Origin: GCA-002726655 sp046582185
Lineage (GTDB): Bacteria; Pseudomonadota; Gammaproteobacteria; Pseudomonadales; Azotimanducaceae
NCBI GenBank assembly: GCA_046582185.1
Contig: JAYGEX010000016.1
Span: forward strand, 1-64,000
Length of the DNA stretch: 64,000 nucleotides
Direction: 5' to 3'
The notes under the pieces are model-generated. The model was not told the DNA's origin. It did not search any database and saw nothing but the letters and a program-made list of their open reading frames with translations. A program made the position numbers and the translations under genes. Within the stretch, counting starts at the first letter, position 1. Every line of letters begins with the position of its first letter. This document shows positions 26,435 to 35,522 of this stretch, in pieces.

Positions 26435-26632
26435 GGGAGTTCCTTGCAATAAGTCAGACCTGAAAATGCTTCAATAAGATCCCCAAGTCAAGGGCAAGTC
26501 TATTGATATCATCATTTGGCCGAATAGTTATTTCAGATCCATGCCTAATCAGAAATAAGCACACCAGCAAGTCATTAGCGCTTTAACAGATTGCCGAAGT
26601 ACGACGGGTCAATAGACTCTCCTCAAGACATG

Positions 26633-26956
26633 TTAACATCGCCCCTCAGTACTATAATCCACCACAGATTTCTGTGAATCGATGACAAGTACTATCGTGC
26701 ATTCGCCTCTACTTTGGCTAGATATAGGAATACCCATAATGCTGCTACCCATACCACTTGAATAGCCCGACTCTGTGGTCCAAAGGTACTGCCAGGTTCC
26801 ATCTTGCATATTGTATCTGCTACTGGGCCTGCCTAATTCCTCAATAACCTCGTCTATGTTCCTGCCAACGAAGCGCGCTAGTTCATCATCACTATGTTGG
26901 GTGGAGGTACATGCAACAATCAAACTAATGAGAATGATCAAACAAAACTTTTCCAT
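26633..26956 (-). CDS. small lipoprotein, SmpA/OmlA-like
   Basis: A 107-residue lipoprotein: signal peptide MEKFCLIILISLIVACTST with lipobox L-I-V-A-C and Cys16 as the lipidated residue. The mature part shows ARFVGRNIDEVIEELGRPSS followed by DGTWQYLW, the beta-lactamase-inhibitor-like fold of the SmpA/OmlA (BamE-related) group. It is probably anchored in the outer membrane; no partner is evident and it is transcribed alone. ATG at 26956. Confidence 0.75.
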   Translation of the reverse strand: MEKFCLIILISLIVACTSTQHSDDELARFVGRNIDEVIEELGRPSSRYNMQDGTWQYLWTTESGYSSGMGSSIMGIPISSQSRGECTIVLVIDSQKSVVDYSTEGRC

Positions 26957-27153
26957 AAGTTTTTCCTGATTGATTACCGAGGGCGACGTGCTCCCTGTAG
27001 ATGGGATCTTGTACTCCTGATCTCTTCAGAGTCAGGTAAGATCAATATCCATACTGCACGCTGGCATTACAAGGTACAAGACCACCTCGTCCCAATTTTC
27101 AAGTCTGATTCGGTCTACTTCGATTCCAGCCGTAATGCGCCTTCTTCCAAAAC

Positions 27154-28899
27154 TTAACCGTCATGTTGTAGAAATATATTTTCGATCTCTGCCAGAAGAC
27201 TGTCTCTGTCTACCTGAAGTCCAGGCAATCCAGTAAATGGCTCTGTAATAAGAGATGGTTGGCAGAAATAGCGCAACAGAGCACGACATAACTCTTGCCG
27301 GCAAGGCTGGCCGTAGTCTGGTCCCGAATCGAGATTTTGGAAATCCGGGTCTATCGATTCGTACCGGGCAAGCTCCTTACGCGTACGCTGCAGAAGTTTG
27401 TGATGGCGACTACCAAGGACTGCCTTGTCCTCGTTTCTCGAAAAAGACAACTCTGGATGAATTGCAGGGATTAGTCCTTGCTTGACCCGATTTCTATCAA
27501 GCGTAATTTGCGCACTATAGGGTGGTCTAAGCTCAGTCCAGATTTCTCTGGATTCTGGAAACGGGGTCATGATGATAGTCGTTAACGAACCTTTTGCGGA
27601 CAATTCCGATATTTGAAGCAAACTTTCGTCAACACTATTTTCGTATCCTTTCGCGCTTTGGACTATCACCAAGATCTCACTATCCTGATCGAGAAATAGT
27701 TCTATCAGCTGCAAGCCACGCTGATATGCACTCATTCTTCGCCCGGAATCTTCAGAATAGGAAGCAATTGACTGCTCTACATCTTCCCTAATTCCAAATT
27801 CTGAAAATTCGGCTTCCAACTCACCAATGTCGAACGGAAGTTGGGCAAAACCAGTCCAGATGACTTTACCGTTTTCTATTGAAGAAAAGTGTCGACATAA
27901 TTCCGCCAACAAAACCAACATTCCGACGCCAGCCTTGAATGGCAGCAATATGTAAAGGGGTATTACCACTGGCTGAATACACATTCGGCTTGGCTCCACG
28001 TCTAAGTAAATCCTGCGCATGTTCAGCCTATTGAGTAATGCTGCCGCCCAAATTGGTGACTCGCCGGTATCACAACCACAACTTCCATTAACATCAGCAC
28101 CCGCATCCAGCAGCACTTGTTGGATAGCGAGATTATTCGTTTCAATCGCTGTTATCAGCGCCGTCGCTCTTGTCGCAAATGGTAGGATGCCTTCAAACAC
28201 CAGCGCAGATGCCCAATTTTGTTGAATATCAACAAGATCAGGATCCTCGTCCAACAGGAACCGAATCTCGTCAACATCTCCACTACGAATGGCTATAAAG
28301 AAAGTAGTTTCAGCTGCAAACTGCCTGGTGCTAGAGGGTCTGACCAAGCCTTTGTATTTTTCCATGATCCTCTCTCCTTCGCCGCGAAGACGTTTTCGTG
28401 CGTCATGTAGACGCTTCTTGATTGTTGAAAGAGGTAAGTCCAGGAATGAAGCGATTTCATTAGCGCTTGCTTCTGCAAAGTAATGCAGCGATACAACCAG
28501 ACGTTGATCGCCAGGCAATGCTTCTACAAGGGCACGCAAAACTTCCAGTTGTTCAATATCTTGCAACTCGGATTCTGGTGATTTTGCGCTGGTATCCTCG
28601 TGGCCTTCCTTCGATAACTCAGATAGAAGAAGTCTCTTCCGCCGGGTAACCCGGTCGCAATGCTTAAACACAATTTGACGAAACCAGCCGGAAAACGCGA
28701 CCATATCTCGTAACTGACCTATATTCGCGTAGGCTTCAAGGAAAGATTCTTGCGCGATGTCTTTGGCAATTTCGGCATCTCGAACCCAACTAAAAGCAAT
28801 CCCTACAGCTATATCCTGGTATTTAATTACCAGCTCTCGAAACGCGACAGAATCCCCTTCGCGAATTCGTTTAACGACAGAGACATCATCACTTGCCAT
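27154..28899 (-). CDS. ECF sigma factor fused to ankyrin repeats and an F1-ATPase-beta-like domain
   Basis: A 581-codon frame with three parts. Residues 15-90 are sigma region 2 (AKDIAQESFLEAYANIG, FSGWFRQIVFKHCDRVTRRK) and 118-172 region 4 (LPGDQRLVVSLHYFAEASAN, LPLSTIKKRLHDARKRLRG). Residues 195-320 are ankyrin repeats (TALITAIETNNLAIQQVLLD). Residues 322-570 resemble the nucleotide and C-terminal domains of F1 beta: KAGVGMLVLLAEL in the place of the P-loop, GSLTTIIMTPFP, ITLDRNRVKQGLIPAIHPEL and YFCQPSLITEPFTGLPG. The P-loop Lys and Thr are replaced, so catalysis is unlikely. Between residues 295 and 320 the true repeat (AQDLLRRGAKPNVYSASGNT) is in another frame, meaning two compensating frameshifts at about 28017 and 27940. 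ATG at 28899 follows GAGGGAG. Confidence 0.8.
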   Translation of the reverse strand: MASDDVSVVKRIREGDSVAFRELVIKYQDIAVGIAFSWVRDAEIAKDIAQESFLEAYANIGQLRDMVAFSGWFRQIVFKHCDRVTRRKRLLLSELSKEGHEDTSAKSPESELQDIEQLEVLRALVEALPGDQRLVVSLHYFAEASANEIASFLDLPLSTIKKRLHDARKRLRGEGERIMEKYKGLVRPSSTRQFAAETTFFIAIRSGDVDEIRFLLDEDPDLVDIQQNWASALVFEGILPFATRATALITAIETNNLAIQQVLLDAGADVNGSCGCDTGESPIWAAALLNRLNMRRIYLDVEPSRMCIQPVVIPLYILLPFKAGVGMLVLLAELCRHFSSIENGKVIWTGFAQLPFDIGELEAEFSEFGIREDVEQSIASYSEDSGRRMSAYQRGLQLIELFLDQDSEILVIVQSAKGYENSVDESLLQISELSAKGSLTTIIMTPFPESREIWTELRPPYSAQITLDRNRVKQGLIPAIHPELSFSRNEDKAVLGSRHHKLLQRTRKELARYESIDPDFQNLDSGPDYGQPCRQELCRALLRYFCQPSLITEPFTGLPGLQVDRDSLLAEIENIFLQHDG

Positions 28900-29077
28900 G
28901 GACTCCCTCTGATTAGCAAAACGACTACTTAATCACTAAGACCCACCTGAACACGTATTGGATACCTACTGGCAGAATTTATTCATAAAATGCGAACAAA
29001 AAACGACAATTCAATGATCGCCAAGCAGCTTGATCAGAACTCGAACGAAATCGTATCTCTAACCCGCAACCAAATAA

Positions 29078-30184
29078 TCAAGCCGCCAAATGCAGGCTTT
29101 GCTCAGAGTAATAGTACTTTCCAAATCGATTCGCCAGGAAGGTATCAAGACTTATCTCTTCCTGACAGACAAAGCCTGTCGTTGCTATTTTCTCACTGAC
29201 CAGCAGATCGAGAACAGTGCAAATACTCGCGGCGGTTGTTATCTGAATGGCACTATAAAACTTGCCATTAATTTCCTGACCATAGATTTTGTTGGCATAA
29301 GTTTCTTGATATAGCTGACCATTCTTTTTACCGCTAACAGTCACAAAGATCAGCACGACATCCTGCAGCGTAGCGGGTAGCGCATTTTCAAATACATCTT
29401 TCAGCAAGTCACGACGGTATCTTAATTGCAGGTCATGCAGCAGAGTTTTTATTATGTCCCTGTGTCCGGGATACCGAATTGTCTGGTACGAAAGATTCCT
29501 TACCTTGCCAGCGAGAGATTCCGCCAGGGTACCCAGACCTCCTGAAGTGTTGAATGATTCATAGTTGATGCCATCCAGTGAAAAATGTTCCAGATGCTCA
29601 AGTGCAGGCACCATGGTCAATTCGCTATCAATCAGCGCTACGCAGGGCTCGCAGTATTCGTTTATAACGCCATCGGTGCTCCAGGTTAAATTGTAATTCA
29701 GGGAGTTCGATGGATATTGCGGCAATGCGCCAACGCACATTCTAATGGTTTCCAGATCATCGAAAGAACTGGCTACATCATTGGCAACAATCGATATGAA
29801 TCCCGGCGCCAAGCCACACTGTGGAATCATGGCAGCCTTCGTTTCTTTGGCAAGTCTCTTCACTGTCTCTGTACTGGCAACATCTTCGGTCAGATCAAGA
29901 TAATGAATTCCAGCTCGGACTGCCGCTTCGGCAATCAAGCTGGTCATAAAAAATGGGGTTGCACTCAATACAGCAAATTGACTGGACAGCACATCCACCA
30001 GCTTCTTTGTATCTGCCACATCAAGACATACTTTTGACAAGCACGGCACGTCTGGCATCAGATCCAGTTGTTCCTGACTGGCGTCAATAATCGTCAACTC
30101 ATAGTCATCCACCGACAATAATAGTTCCGAGATCATTACGCCTATCTTGCCCGCCCCAATTACCGCTACCTTTACACTATCCAT
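29078..30184 (-). CDS. saccharopine dehydrogenase-like NAD(P)-binding protein
   Basis: A 368-residue oxidoreductase with a Rossmann start VKVAVIGAGKIGVMISELLL, a second strand ending YELTIIDAS, and the family motif AGIHYLDLTEDV followed by AAMIPQCGLAPGFISIVAND. This matches the saccharopine dehydrogenase/lysine 6-dehydrogenase group. ATG at 30184 (GAGGAATAATC upstream) is preferred to one six codons earlier. It is divergent from an Lrp-type regulator with a cluster of operator-like repeats between them, so it is probably the controlled gene, possibly in lysine or another amino acid catabolism. Confidence 0.85.
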   Translation of the reverse strand: MDSVKVAVIGAGKIGVMISELLLSVDDYELTIIDASQEQLDLMPDVPCLSKVCLDVADTKKLVDVLSSQFAVLSATPFFMTSLIAEAAVRAGIHYLDLTEDVASTETVKRLAKETKAAMIPQCGLAPGFISIVANDVASSFDDLETIRMCVGALPQYPSNSLNYNLTWSTDGVINEYCEPCVALIDSELTMVPALEHLEHFSLDGINYESFNTSGGLGTLAESLAGKVRNLSYQTIRYPGHRDIIKTLLHDLQLRYRRDLLKDVFENALPATLQDVVLIFVTVSGKKNGQLYQETYANKIYGQEINGKFYSAIQITTAASICTVLDLLVSEKIATTGFVCQEEISLDTFLANRFGKYYYSEQSLHLAA

Positions 30185-30261
30185 AAGATTATTCCTCTTC
30201 AAGCCAGAGAGTTAGTCATGTACGCAGTTTGAGACCAAAATTAGATAATATGTATATGCTA

Positions 30262-30315
30262 ATTGAGCATATTTATTCTAATATTGAGCATATTGACCAT
30301 ATAATTGAGCATATT
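30262..30315. promoter_or_regulatory. three direct repeats at 21-bp period, Lrp-type operator array
   Basis: ATTGAGCATATT occurs three times, starting at 30262, 30283 and 30304, exactly 21 bp apart (two helical turns), the last ending two bases before the Lrp start codon. The first is also half of a palindrome ATGCT-N5-AGCAT (30256-30270). This fits cooperative binding of an Lrp/AsnC octamer on one DNA face and would cover both divergent promoters. Confidence 0.65.
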
Positions 30316-30316
30316 G

Positions 30317-30742
30317 ATGAATACCGCCGATACTCTCCTTATATCCCTGCTCAGGGAAAACGCACGTCTCTCAACCTCTGAGCTTGCACGTAAACTCTCC
30401 ATCTCCCGCTCTACAGTTCAGAACAGAATCAGGCGCCTGGAACAGGCCGGTATCATCAAAGGTTTTACCATCGAATATGGTGATGATTACGAGAAAAGGC
30501 TGGTCTCTGCCCACGTGCTTATCATGGTTCATCAGAAGCTTACCGCCAGGACGAATAGGGAATTACATGGCATCGCGCAAGTAAAATCTGTTTACGCCAT
30601 CAGTGGTGACTATGATCTCATTTCGATGTTACAGACAGAAACCACAGAAGAGCTTAGCTCCGTGCTCGACACCATCGGCAATCTGGAAGGTGTCGAACGT
30701 ACCAACTCATCACTGATTCTGGAAACCAAATTCACACGTTAG
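30317..30742 (+). CDS. Lrp/AsnC family transcriptional regulator
   Basis: A 141-residue regulator. N-terminal helix-turn-helix: TSELARKLSISRSTVQNRIR followed by RLEQAGIIKGFTIEYGDDYE. The C-terminal RAM domain (VKSVYAISGDYDLISMLQTE) would bind an amino acid effector and form dimers and octamers. ATG at 30317 is chosen over a TTG at 30305 that lies inside the third operator-like repeat. It is divergent from the saccharopine-dehydrogenase-like gene, the likely target, and is probably autoregulated. Confidence 0.9.
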   Translation: MNTADTLLISLLRENARLSTSELARKLSISRSTVQNRIRRLEQAGIIKGFTIEYGDDYEKRLVSAHVLIMVHQKLTARTNRELHGIAQVKSVYAISGDYDLISMLQTETTEELSSVLDTIGNLEGVERTNSSLILETKFTR

Positions 30743-30748
30743 AAATTT

Positions 30749-30904
30749 CTGGCGGACCACACGCCGGGTTATTATAACAATGAGGGTAAACCGGCAGAGA
30801 GTTCTTTGCAGAACTCAAACTATGGCGCCGGTTCACCCGCATTCTTCAAAGTATTGGATGACTGGCGAGAAGACGGAAAGATGGAGGGGTTGGAAATTAG
30901 GTAG
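30749..30904 (+). pseudogene. Baeyer-Villiger monooxygenase, C-terminal remnant
   Basis: The frame encodes DHTPGYYNNEGKPAESSLQN, then GSPAFFKVLDDWREDGKMEG and a TAG at 30902-30904. This closely parallels the last 50 residues of the BVMO at 7824-9626 (CTPGYYNNEGKPNPIAKYSA, FWKLLAQWRDEGNFEG). The rest of the gene is absent, and a stop codon lies immediately upstream. It is a 3' remnant of a second cyclopentadecanone-type BVMO gene that was deleted. Confidence 0.75.
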
Positions 30905-30929
30905 CTATTGCCCCGGCAATAATAGCCGC

Positions 30930-32768
30930 TTATCTATCCTTGTATTCAGATGACGGTGCCGCTGGGGCACCTTTAAATCTGCCAATCGGGGTTGCTTTTT
31001 GTAATGGGAAAGCACCCAACGGGCTAAAGAAGCCGCGACTAATACCATCAGGGCGAAACATTAAGTCACCAATCTGCACGTTCTTCAGGCGCGGCTCTAC
31101 CAGCTTAATATCAAGAGAATCAAACTGCACCGCATTGACCGGGGCATGCCGGGCCGGATTAAGCAGTTGCATGGGTCGTGATTGCCAGCTAAGCACGCCA
31201 TTCATATTTTCTACTTTTTTATAGTACAGCGCATGGGAGAACAGACCACCTGAGAATAGAAAGTGCACGTATTCTGACTCACCTTGGCCATCGAGATTCA
31301 ACGCGACAATCAGTGAATCGGTACTGCCGCCGAACGCTGCGCCTCTGCGATCAATATAGCCTTTCAGTTCTACTGGTAGCTGCATGTCAGTCGGTTGATA
31401 TCGAATATTCGACCGGAAATTGTCTGCCACCCCCTGCCGGGAAACCTGCATTCGCCCATAACGCTGCCAGCTCGCCACCAGGTTCGGGCGATCTTCCTCA
31501 TAGCGGGCAAGCAATTCCTGGTAAGCAAGGAAACCTGGCCGTGCCAGATTCGTCCTAAGGTAGCGAACATCGAGCTCATCAATGCTGATTTCACCAGATT
31601 CAAATCTTGCCAGCTGCGAGGCCAGCGCAATCTTGCGAAAATCAAGCAGCGGACTATTGGTGACTAACATCAATGCCAAAACAAACCAGCCCATATAGAT
31701 GTTCACTTTCGCAAGCACTTCCGTCCAGGCGTCACGCCGCGTAACACCCCCCCACACATAACCAGCGGCGAACATTGACAACACCAGCCAAACCATCAGG
31801 CCATGCAGCCTGGCAACTGTCATACCATATTGATCGATCCGCTCAACAAGCCCGTAGAGGCTCAATATCGAGAGGCCAGGCAGAGCGATCAGACCAATAT
31901 AAACAAAGCGATGCATGCCCAGAGAATACGCAGGGTCTCCCCTGCCATCCTGGTAAACTGCGTTGACAAAAAACAACAGCACAGCGCATAACCACAACAT
32001 CAATACCGATCCGATGTTGGTTTGCCAAAGTGCTTCTGTACCGACTATCGATAAACTGGCCAGGAATAAGACTGCAAGGAAGACAACGATTGGCAGCAAC
32101 AGTCGAATCAAGCCCTGCAACAGACTTGTGATGGTATCGATAATTCTGATCAATTCTCGAAACACAACAATGCCGAGCCCGAAGGCAAAACCGAGTACTG
32201 GAAACAGAAACCAGTCCTGTCGGAACAGGTAACTGAAAAATTTCACGCCAATCACCTCGAACAGACCAGCCCACATCAGCAGAATAAGGCCGGTGACAGC
32301 CACGAACAGCAGCGCCAGCGCCATAACAAGAAAGTTGCGCCAGGAATACGTGAACAACACAGGATAGGATAATGCCTTGCCGGTGCTGAATTGCTGCACA
32401 TATATCAGTGCCTTGAACGTCGCGATCGTGATGGTGATGCCGAAAGCAAAGAACATGATCCCAGGTTCGATGTCTTCCAGCGGCGTTGCCTGCCACCCCA
32501 CATAAGCCCCAACTAATCCAGTGAGAAGAGTGAAACTGGCAGCAAGCTTAAGTACGCGAACATTGAACCCTTGTTCGAGGCCAAGTAGCAACATTACAGG
32601 GAACACCAGTGTCATTGTCCACAATGACACTGACCACATCGGATCCTCGCTCGGCCAGACACCGTGTTCATATGTTCGATACAACGCAAGCAGCGCAAGA
32701 CCCTGCAAGACAGCAATGCCTATTAACAGCCGATTATTGAGTTGAGATTCTGTATTTACCACGTTCAA
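30930..32768 (-). CDS. DUF4153 multi-pass membrane protein
   Basis: A 612-residue inner-membrane protein with roughly ten hydrophobic helices in the first 390 residues and a soluble C-terminal region of about 220 residues (residues 395-612) facing one side. The helix pattern, the RDAWTEVLAKVNIYMGW loop and the length fit DUF4153 proteins, which are of unknown function. It stands alone on its strand; the start ATG at 32768 lies 297 bp from the divergent TPP enzyme. No catalytic motif was identified. Confidence 0.75.
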   Translation of the reverse strand: MNVVNTESQLNNRLLIGIAVLQGLALLALYRTYEHGVWPSEDPMWSVSLWTMTLVFPVMLLLGLEQGFNVRVLKLAASFTLLTGLVGAYVGWQATPLEDIEPGIMFFAFGITITIATFKALIYVQQFSTGKALSYPVLFTYSWRNFLVMALALLFVAVTGLILLMWAGLFEVIGVKFFSYLFRQDWFLFPVLGFAFGLGIVVFRELIRIIDTITSLLQGLIRLLLPIVVFLAVLFLASLSIVGTEALWQTNIGSVLMLWLCAVLLFFVNAVYQDGRGDPAYSLGMHRFVYIGLIALPGLSILSLYGLVERIDQYGMTVARLHGLMVWLVLSMFAAGYVWGGVTRRDAWTEVLAKVNIYMGWFVLALMLVTNSPLLDFRKIALASQLARFESGEISIDELDVRYLRTNLARPGFLAYQELLARYEEDRPNLVASWQRYGRMQVSRQGVADNFRSNIRYQPTDMQLPVELKGYIDRRGAAFGGSTDSLIVALNLDGQGESEYVHFLFSGGLFSHALYYKKVENMNGVLSWQSRPMQLLNPARHAPVNAVQFDSLDIKLVEPRLKNVQIGDLMFRPDGISRGFFSPLGAFPLQKATPIGRFKGAPAAPSSEYKDR

Positions 32769-33065
32769 GCACCCCTTCCGAACAAGACCGTGAAACTAAC
32801 CCAAAAACATTCACAATAAAACTGTACTGATATTGCACTGTCACCTTTACGGTTGAACCTTTACGTCCATCGCAGCGCACGATTAGTGTTCTTTGTCATT
32901 TACTCCGGACGATGAAGTAAGACCTTTTCTCTGCTCATTAGTGCTACCCGCTAAATTACTGTAGCCTCATGTTTCAGGTCATCGAGTACAGCGCTCAAGC
33001 AGGCTTAACTCCTCCAATTGACCTTATCCACACACGACCAATATCAGTTATACGAGGCAGACAAT

Positions 33066-34703
33066 ATGAACGGTAATGACTACATCGCACAGATTCTAAA
33101 GAGTGAAGGCGTTGATCTCCTGAGCTGCTATCCCAACAACCCGATAATAGAATCTGCAGCGAATGTAGGCATTCGTCCTGTCGCCTTTCGCCATGAACGC
33201 GGCGCTATTATGGCAGCAGATGGCATCAGTCGAACCAGTAATCGCCAGAAATTCGGCGTCGCAGCCATTCAATCACAAGCGGGTGCAGAAAATGCCATGG
33301 GCGGTATCGCCCAGGCATACGCGGACAATATCCCCATCCTGGTCCTGCCAGGCGGTGTATTCCTCAACCAGATTGCCGTGAAACCCAACTTCTCTGCAAT
33401 GCAACACTATCAGGGTATCGTTAAACACGTTGAAGCCATTTACCGGCCCGATGATATCGGTAATGCCATGCGGCGCGCCTTCCATGCGCTTCGAAACGGC
33501 CCTGGAGGTCCCGTCGTTGTCGAACTAACAGCAGATGTCTGTGCACAAGAAGTGCCGGCAAAGGCGATGAACTATCAATCACCCGCAGCCATTCAATCCC
33601 AACCATCAACCAGCGCCATTAAGGATGCTGTGAAAGCGTTGCGAGCGGCTAACAATCCCGTACTTTGGGCAGGGCAAGGTGTACTGATGGCAGATGCCAC
33701 CAAAGAATTACAGGAGCTTGCAGAACTCACATGCTTACCCGTTTTCTGCACGATGCCTGGTAAATCCGCAATGGACGAACGGCACCCTCTCTGCCTCGGT
33801 GCAGGCAGTGGATTGACCACAATGGCCGCTGGAAAATGGCTAAGTGAATGCGACCTGATCATGGCCCTGGGCTCGAGCCTGACCAGAACTTTCTATGGGC
33901 AGCCCATTCGAAAAAACAACAAGGTACTGATCCAAAATACCGACAATTCCTCTGACATGAATAAGGATGAGTCAATAGACATAGGCTTACTGGGTGATAC
34001 CAAACTGACCATCAGAGCGATTATCGACGAGATTAGGGATCAGACTGGCGACGAGTCAATTGGAGATATCGAGAAAACAAAGGCTGAAATCGCTGAAATA
34101 AAAAAAGCATGGCTACAGGAATGGATGCCCCTTCTCACCTCTGATGAGGAGCCGCTCAATACCTACCGGGTTATCCATGAAATAGACAAGACCCTAGATA
34201 AAGAAAACAGCATCGTCACCCATGATGCAGGCGCGCCAAGGGATTCTATCGTACCGTTCTACACTGCAACGACGCCCCATAGTTACGTTGGCTGGGGAAA
34301 GACGACGCACCTCGGGTTTGGCATACCACTGATGATCGGTGCCAAGATGGCAAACCCGGACAAATTTTGCCTCAACCTGATGGGCGATGGTGCATTCGGA
34401 ATGTCCGGCATGGATCTGGAAACAGCATCACGCAATCAATTCGCTATTACAACTGTACTGCTAAACAACGGCAACATGGCGACCTACCCAGATGGTTTCC
34501 CCATATCCAGAAAATATGGAATAGGCAAGATGCAGGGAGACTACGCAAAAATCGCAGAAGGCATGGGTGCAGTTGGCATCACCGTCAAGAAAACAACTGA
34601 AATGGCACCAGCGCTTGAAGAAGCAAAGAAAATCAATGCTGAAGGACAGACAGTTCTTATCGATGTGCACTCCAATATGGAAGCGAAAAAATCTCGGTAT
34701 TAA
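33066..34703 (+). CDS. thiamine pyrophosphate-requiring enzyme (acetolactate synthase-like)
   Basis: A 545-residue ThDP enzyme with three domains. The Pyr domain has the activating Glu44 (FRHERGAIMAADG); the central domain carries ANNPVLWAGQGV; the PP domain has the ThDP/Mg motif GDGAFGMSGMDLETASRNQF with LNNGNMATYP completing it. No FAD-dependent loop is evident, and no small regulatory subunit is adjacent, so it may be a benzoylformate decarboxylase- or oxalyl-CoA-type enzyme rather than a biosynthetic acetolactate synthase. The ATG at 33066 with GAGGCAG upstream is chosen over a TTG 16 codons earlier. Confidence 0.85.
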   Translation: MNGNDYIAQILKSEGVDLLSCYPNNPIIESAANVGIRPVAFRHERGAIMAADGISRTSNRQKFGVAAIQSQAGAENAMGGIAQAYADNIPILVLPGGVFLNQIAVKPNFSAMQHYQGIVKHVEAIYRPDDIGNAMRRAFHALRNGPGGPVVVELTADVCAQEVPAKAMNYQSPAAIQSQPSTSAIKDAVKALRAANNPVLWAGQGVLMADATKELQELAELTCLPVFCTMPGKSAMDERHPLCLGAGSGLTTMAAGKWLSECDLIMALGSSLTRTFYGQPIRKNNKVLIQNTDNSSDMNKDESIDIGLLGDTKLTIRAIIDEIRDQTGDESIGDIEKTKAEIAEIKKAWLQEWMPLLTSDEEPLNTYRVIHEIDKTLDKENSIVTHDAGAPRDSIVPFYTATTPHSYVGWGKTTHLGFGIPLMIGAKMANPDKFCLNLMGDGAFGMSGMDLETASRNQFAITTVLLNNGNMATYPDGFPISRKYGIGKMQGDYAKIAEGMGAVGITVKKTTEMAPALEEAKKINAEGQTVLIDVHSNMEAKKSRY

Positions 34704-34933
34704 GCAGCAGCTTTCGCGAGCTCAAGAACGCGCTACCGGTTCATCCTGAAGCATTAACTGGGTAAGTTTCTTCACCAATGCCTTCAGGTGAACCTATTTC
34801 TAATGGCATTATTTGTTGATTATTGTCTATTCAGGGACTAGAGTTTATCTGTCCTTTGGCTAGACCGAGGACATCAACATGCATTGGAGGCTGATGCCCC
34901 AATGATTAATCCCCAATAAATGGAGGAGTCTCT

Positions 34934-35434
34934 ATGAGACATACCAACTATAGCTGGCCGTGGCGCTATGCTTACGCATCACATTTCGCACATAAGGTTT
35001 TTCGCCGCCATTCCCGCAGCAATGAAAACTGCAACGAGATAGAAACACCAGAGAAGCCCTACTTTGAATCCCGATGGCATAATCGCGGCGGGTCTGGCTT
35101 CGGTGTAAGAAGGCCCCTGCGCTATCTCGCACACCGACTGGACCTTGATGAAGCACAAACAAGACGAATGGCAAGTATTCTCAATCAGCTAAAAACTGAA
35201 CGGGAACAGGCAAGCCTCGATGAAAAACGCACCGTTGCTGCAATGGCAAACCTGCTGGGCGACGGTACACCGACACTGGATGAGCTGCGCGAAGCGCTTT
35301 CAGGACGGGTGAAAAGCGCGGAACATCTAAAGGAAGAAACTGCTTCCGCTATCGTCGCTATTTGTGAGTTATTGGACGACGACCAGCGAGATGAGTTTAT
35401 CAACCTGTTGTTAACAGGTTCAGTAAGCTTTTAG
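34934..35434 (+). CDS. Spy/CpxP-like helical protein, cytoplasmic form
   Basis: A 166-residue protein with the LRYLAHRLDLDEAQTRRMAS segment typical of Spy/CpxP and periplasmic metal-sensor proteins, followed by long helices (EKRTVAAMANLLGDGTPTLD, LLDDDQRDEFINLL). Unlike CpxP, the N-terminus (SWPWRYAYASHFAHKVFRRH) shows no export signal, so it may act in the cytoplasm. The ATG at 34934 has TGGAGG upstream. A strong terminator follows 12 bp after the stop, so it is a single-gene transcript. Function is inferred from similarity only. Confidence 0.65.
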   Translation: MRHTNYSWPWRYAYASHFAHKVFRRHSRSNENCNEIETPEKPYFESRWHNRGGSGFGVRRPLRYLAHRLDLDEAQTRRMASILNQLKTEREQASLDEKRTVAAMANLLGDGTPTLDELREALSGRVKSAEHLKEETASAIVAICELLDDDQRDEFINLLLTGSVSF

Positions 35435-35445
35435 CATGTAAGCCG

Positions 35446-35486
35446 AATTGTAGAGATTGGACTAACAGCTGATCTCTACAATTTTT
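35446..35486 (+). terminator. intrinsic terminator, possibly bidirectional
   Basis: AATTGTAGAGAT at 35446-35457 pairs with ATCTCTACAATT at 35472-35483, a perfect 12-bp stem, and is followed by TTTTT. It sits 12 bp after the Spy/CpxP-like gene and between it and the convergent dioxygenase genes. Confidence 0.8.
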
Positions 35487-35522
35487 AACTCCAGAGCTGG
35501 CAATAGATTCTCTCGCCGACGC

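Noticed and set aside
31843..32496. 217-codon reverse-strand frame inside the DUF4153 gene, in a different frame
   Set aside because: The DUF4153 frame has a consistent membrane-helix pattern; the other frame is rich in Cys, His and Arg and has no start signal.
35402..35420. 8-bp perfect hairpin AACCTGTT-GTT-AACAGGTT
   Set aside because: It lies within the Spy/CpxP-like coding sequence and no T run follows; the real terminator is at 35446-35486.
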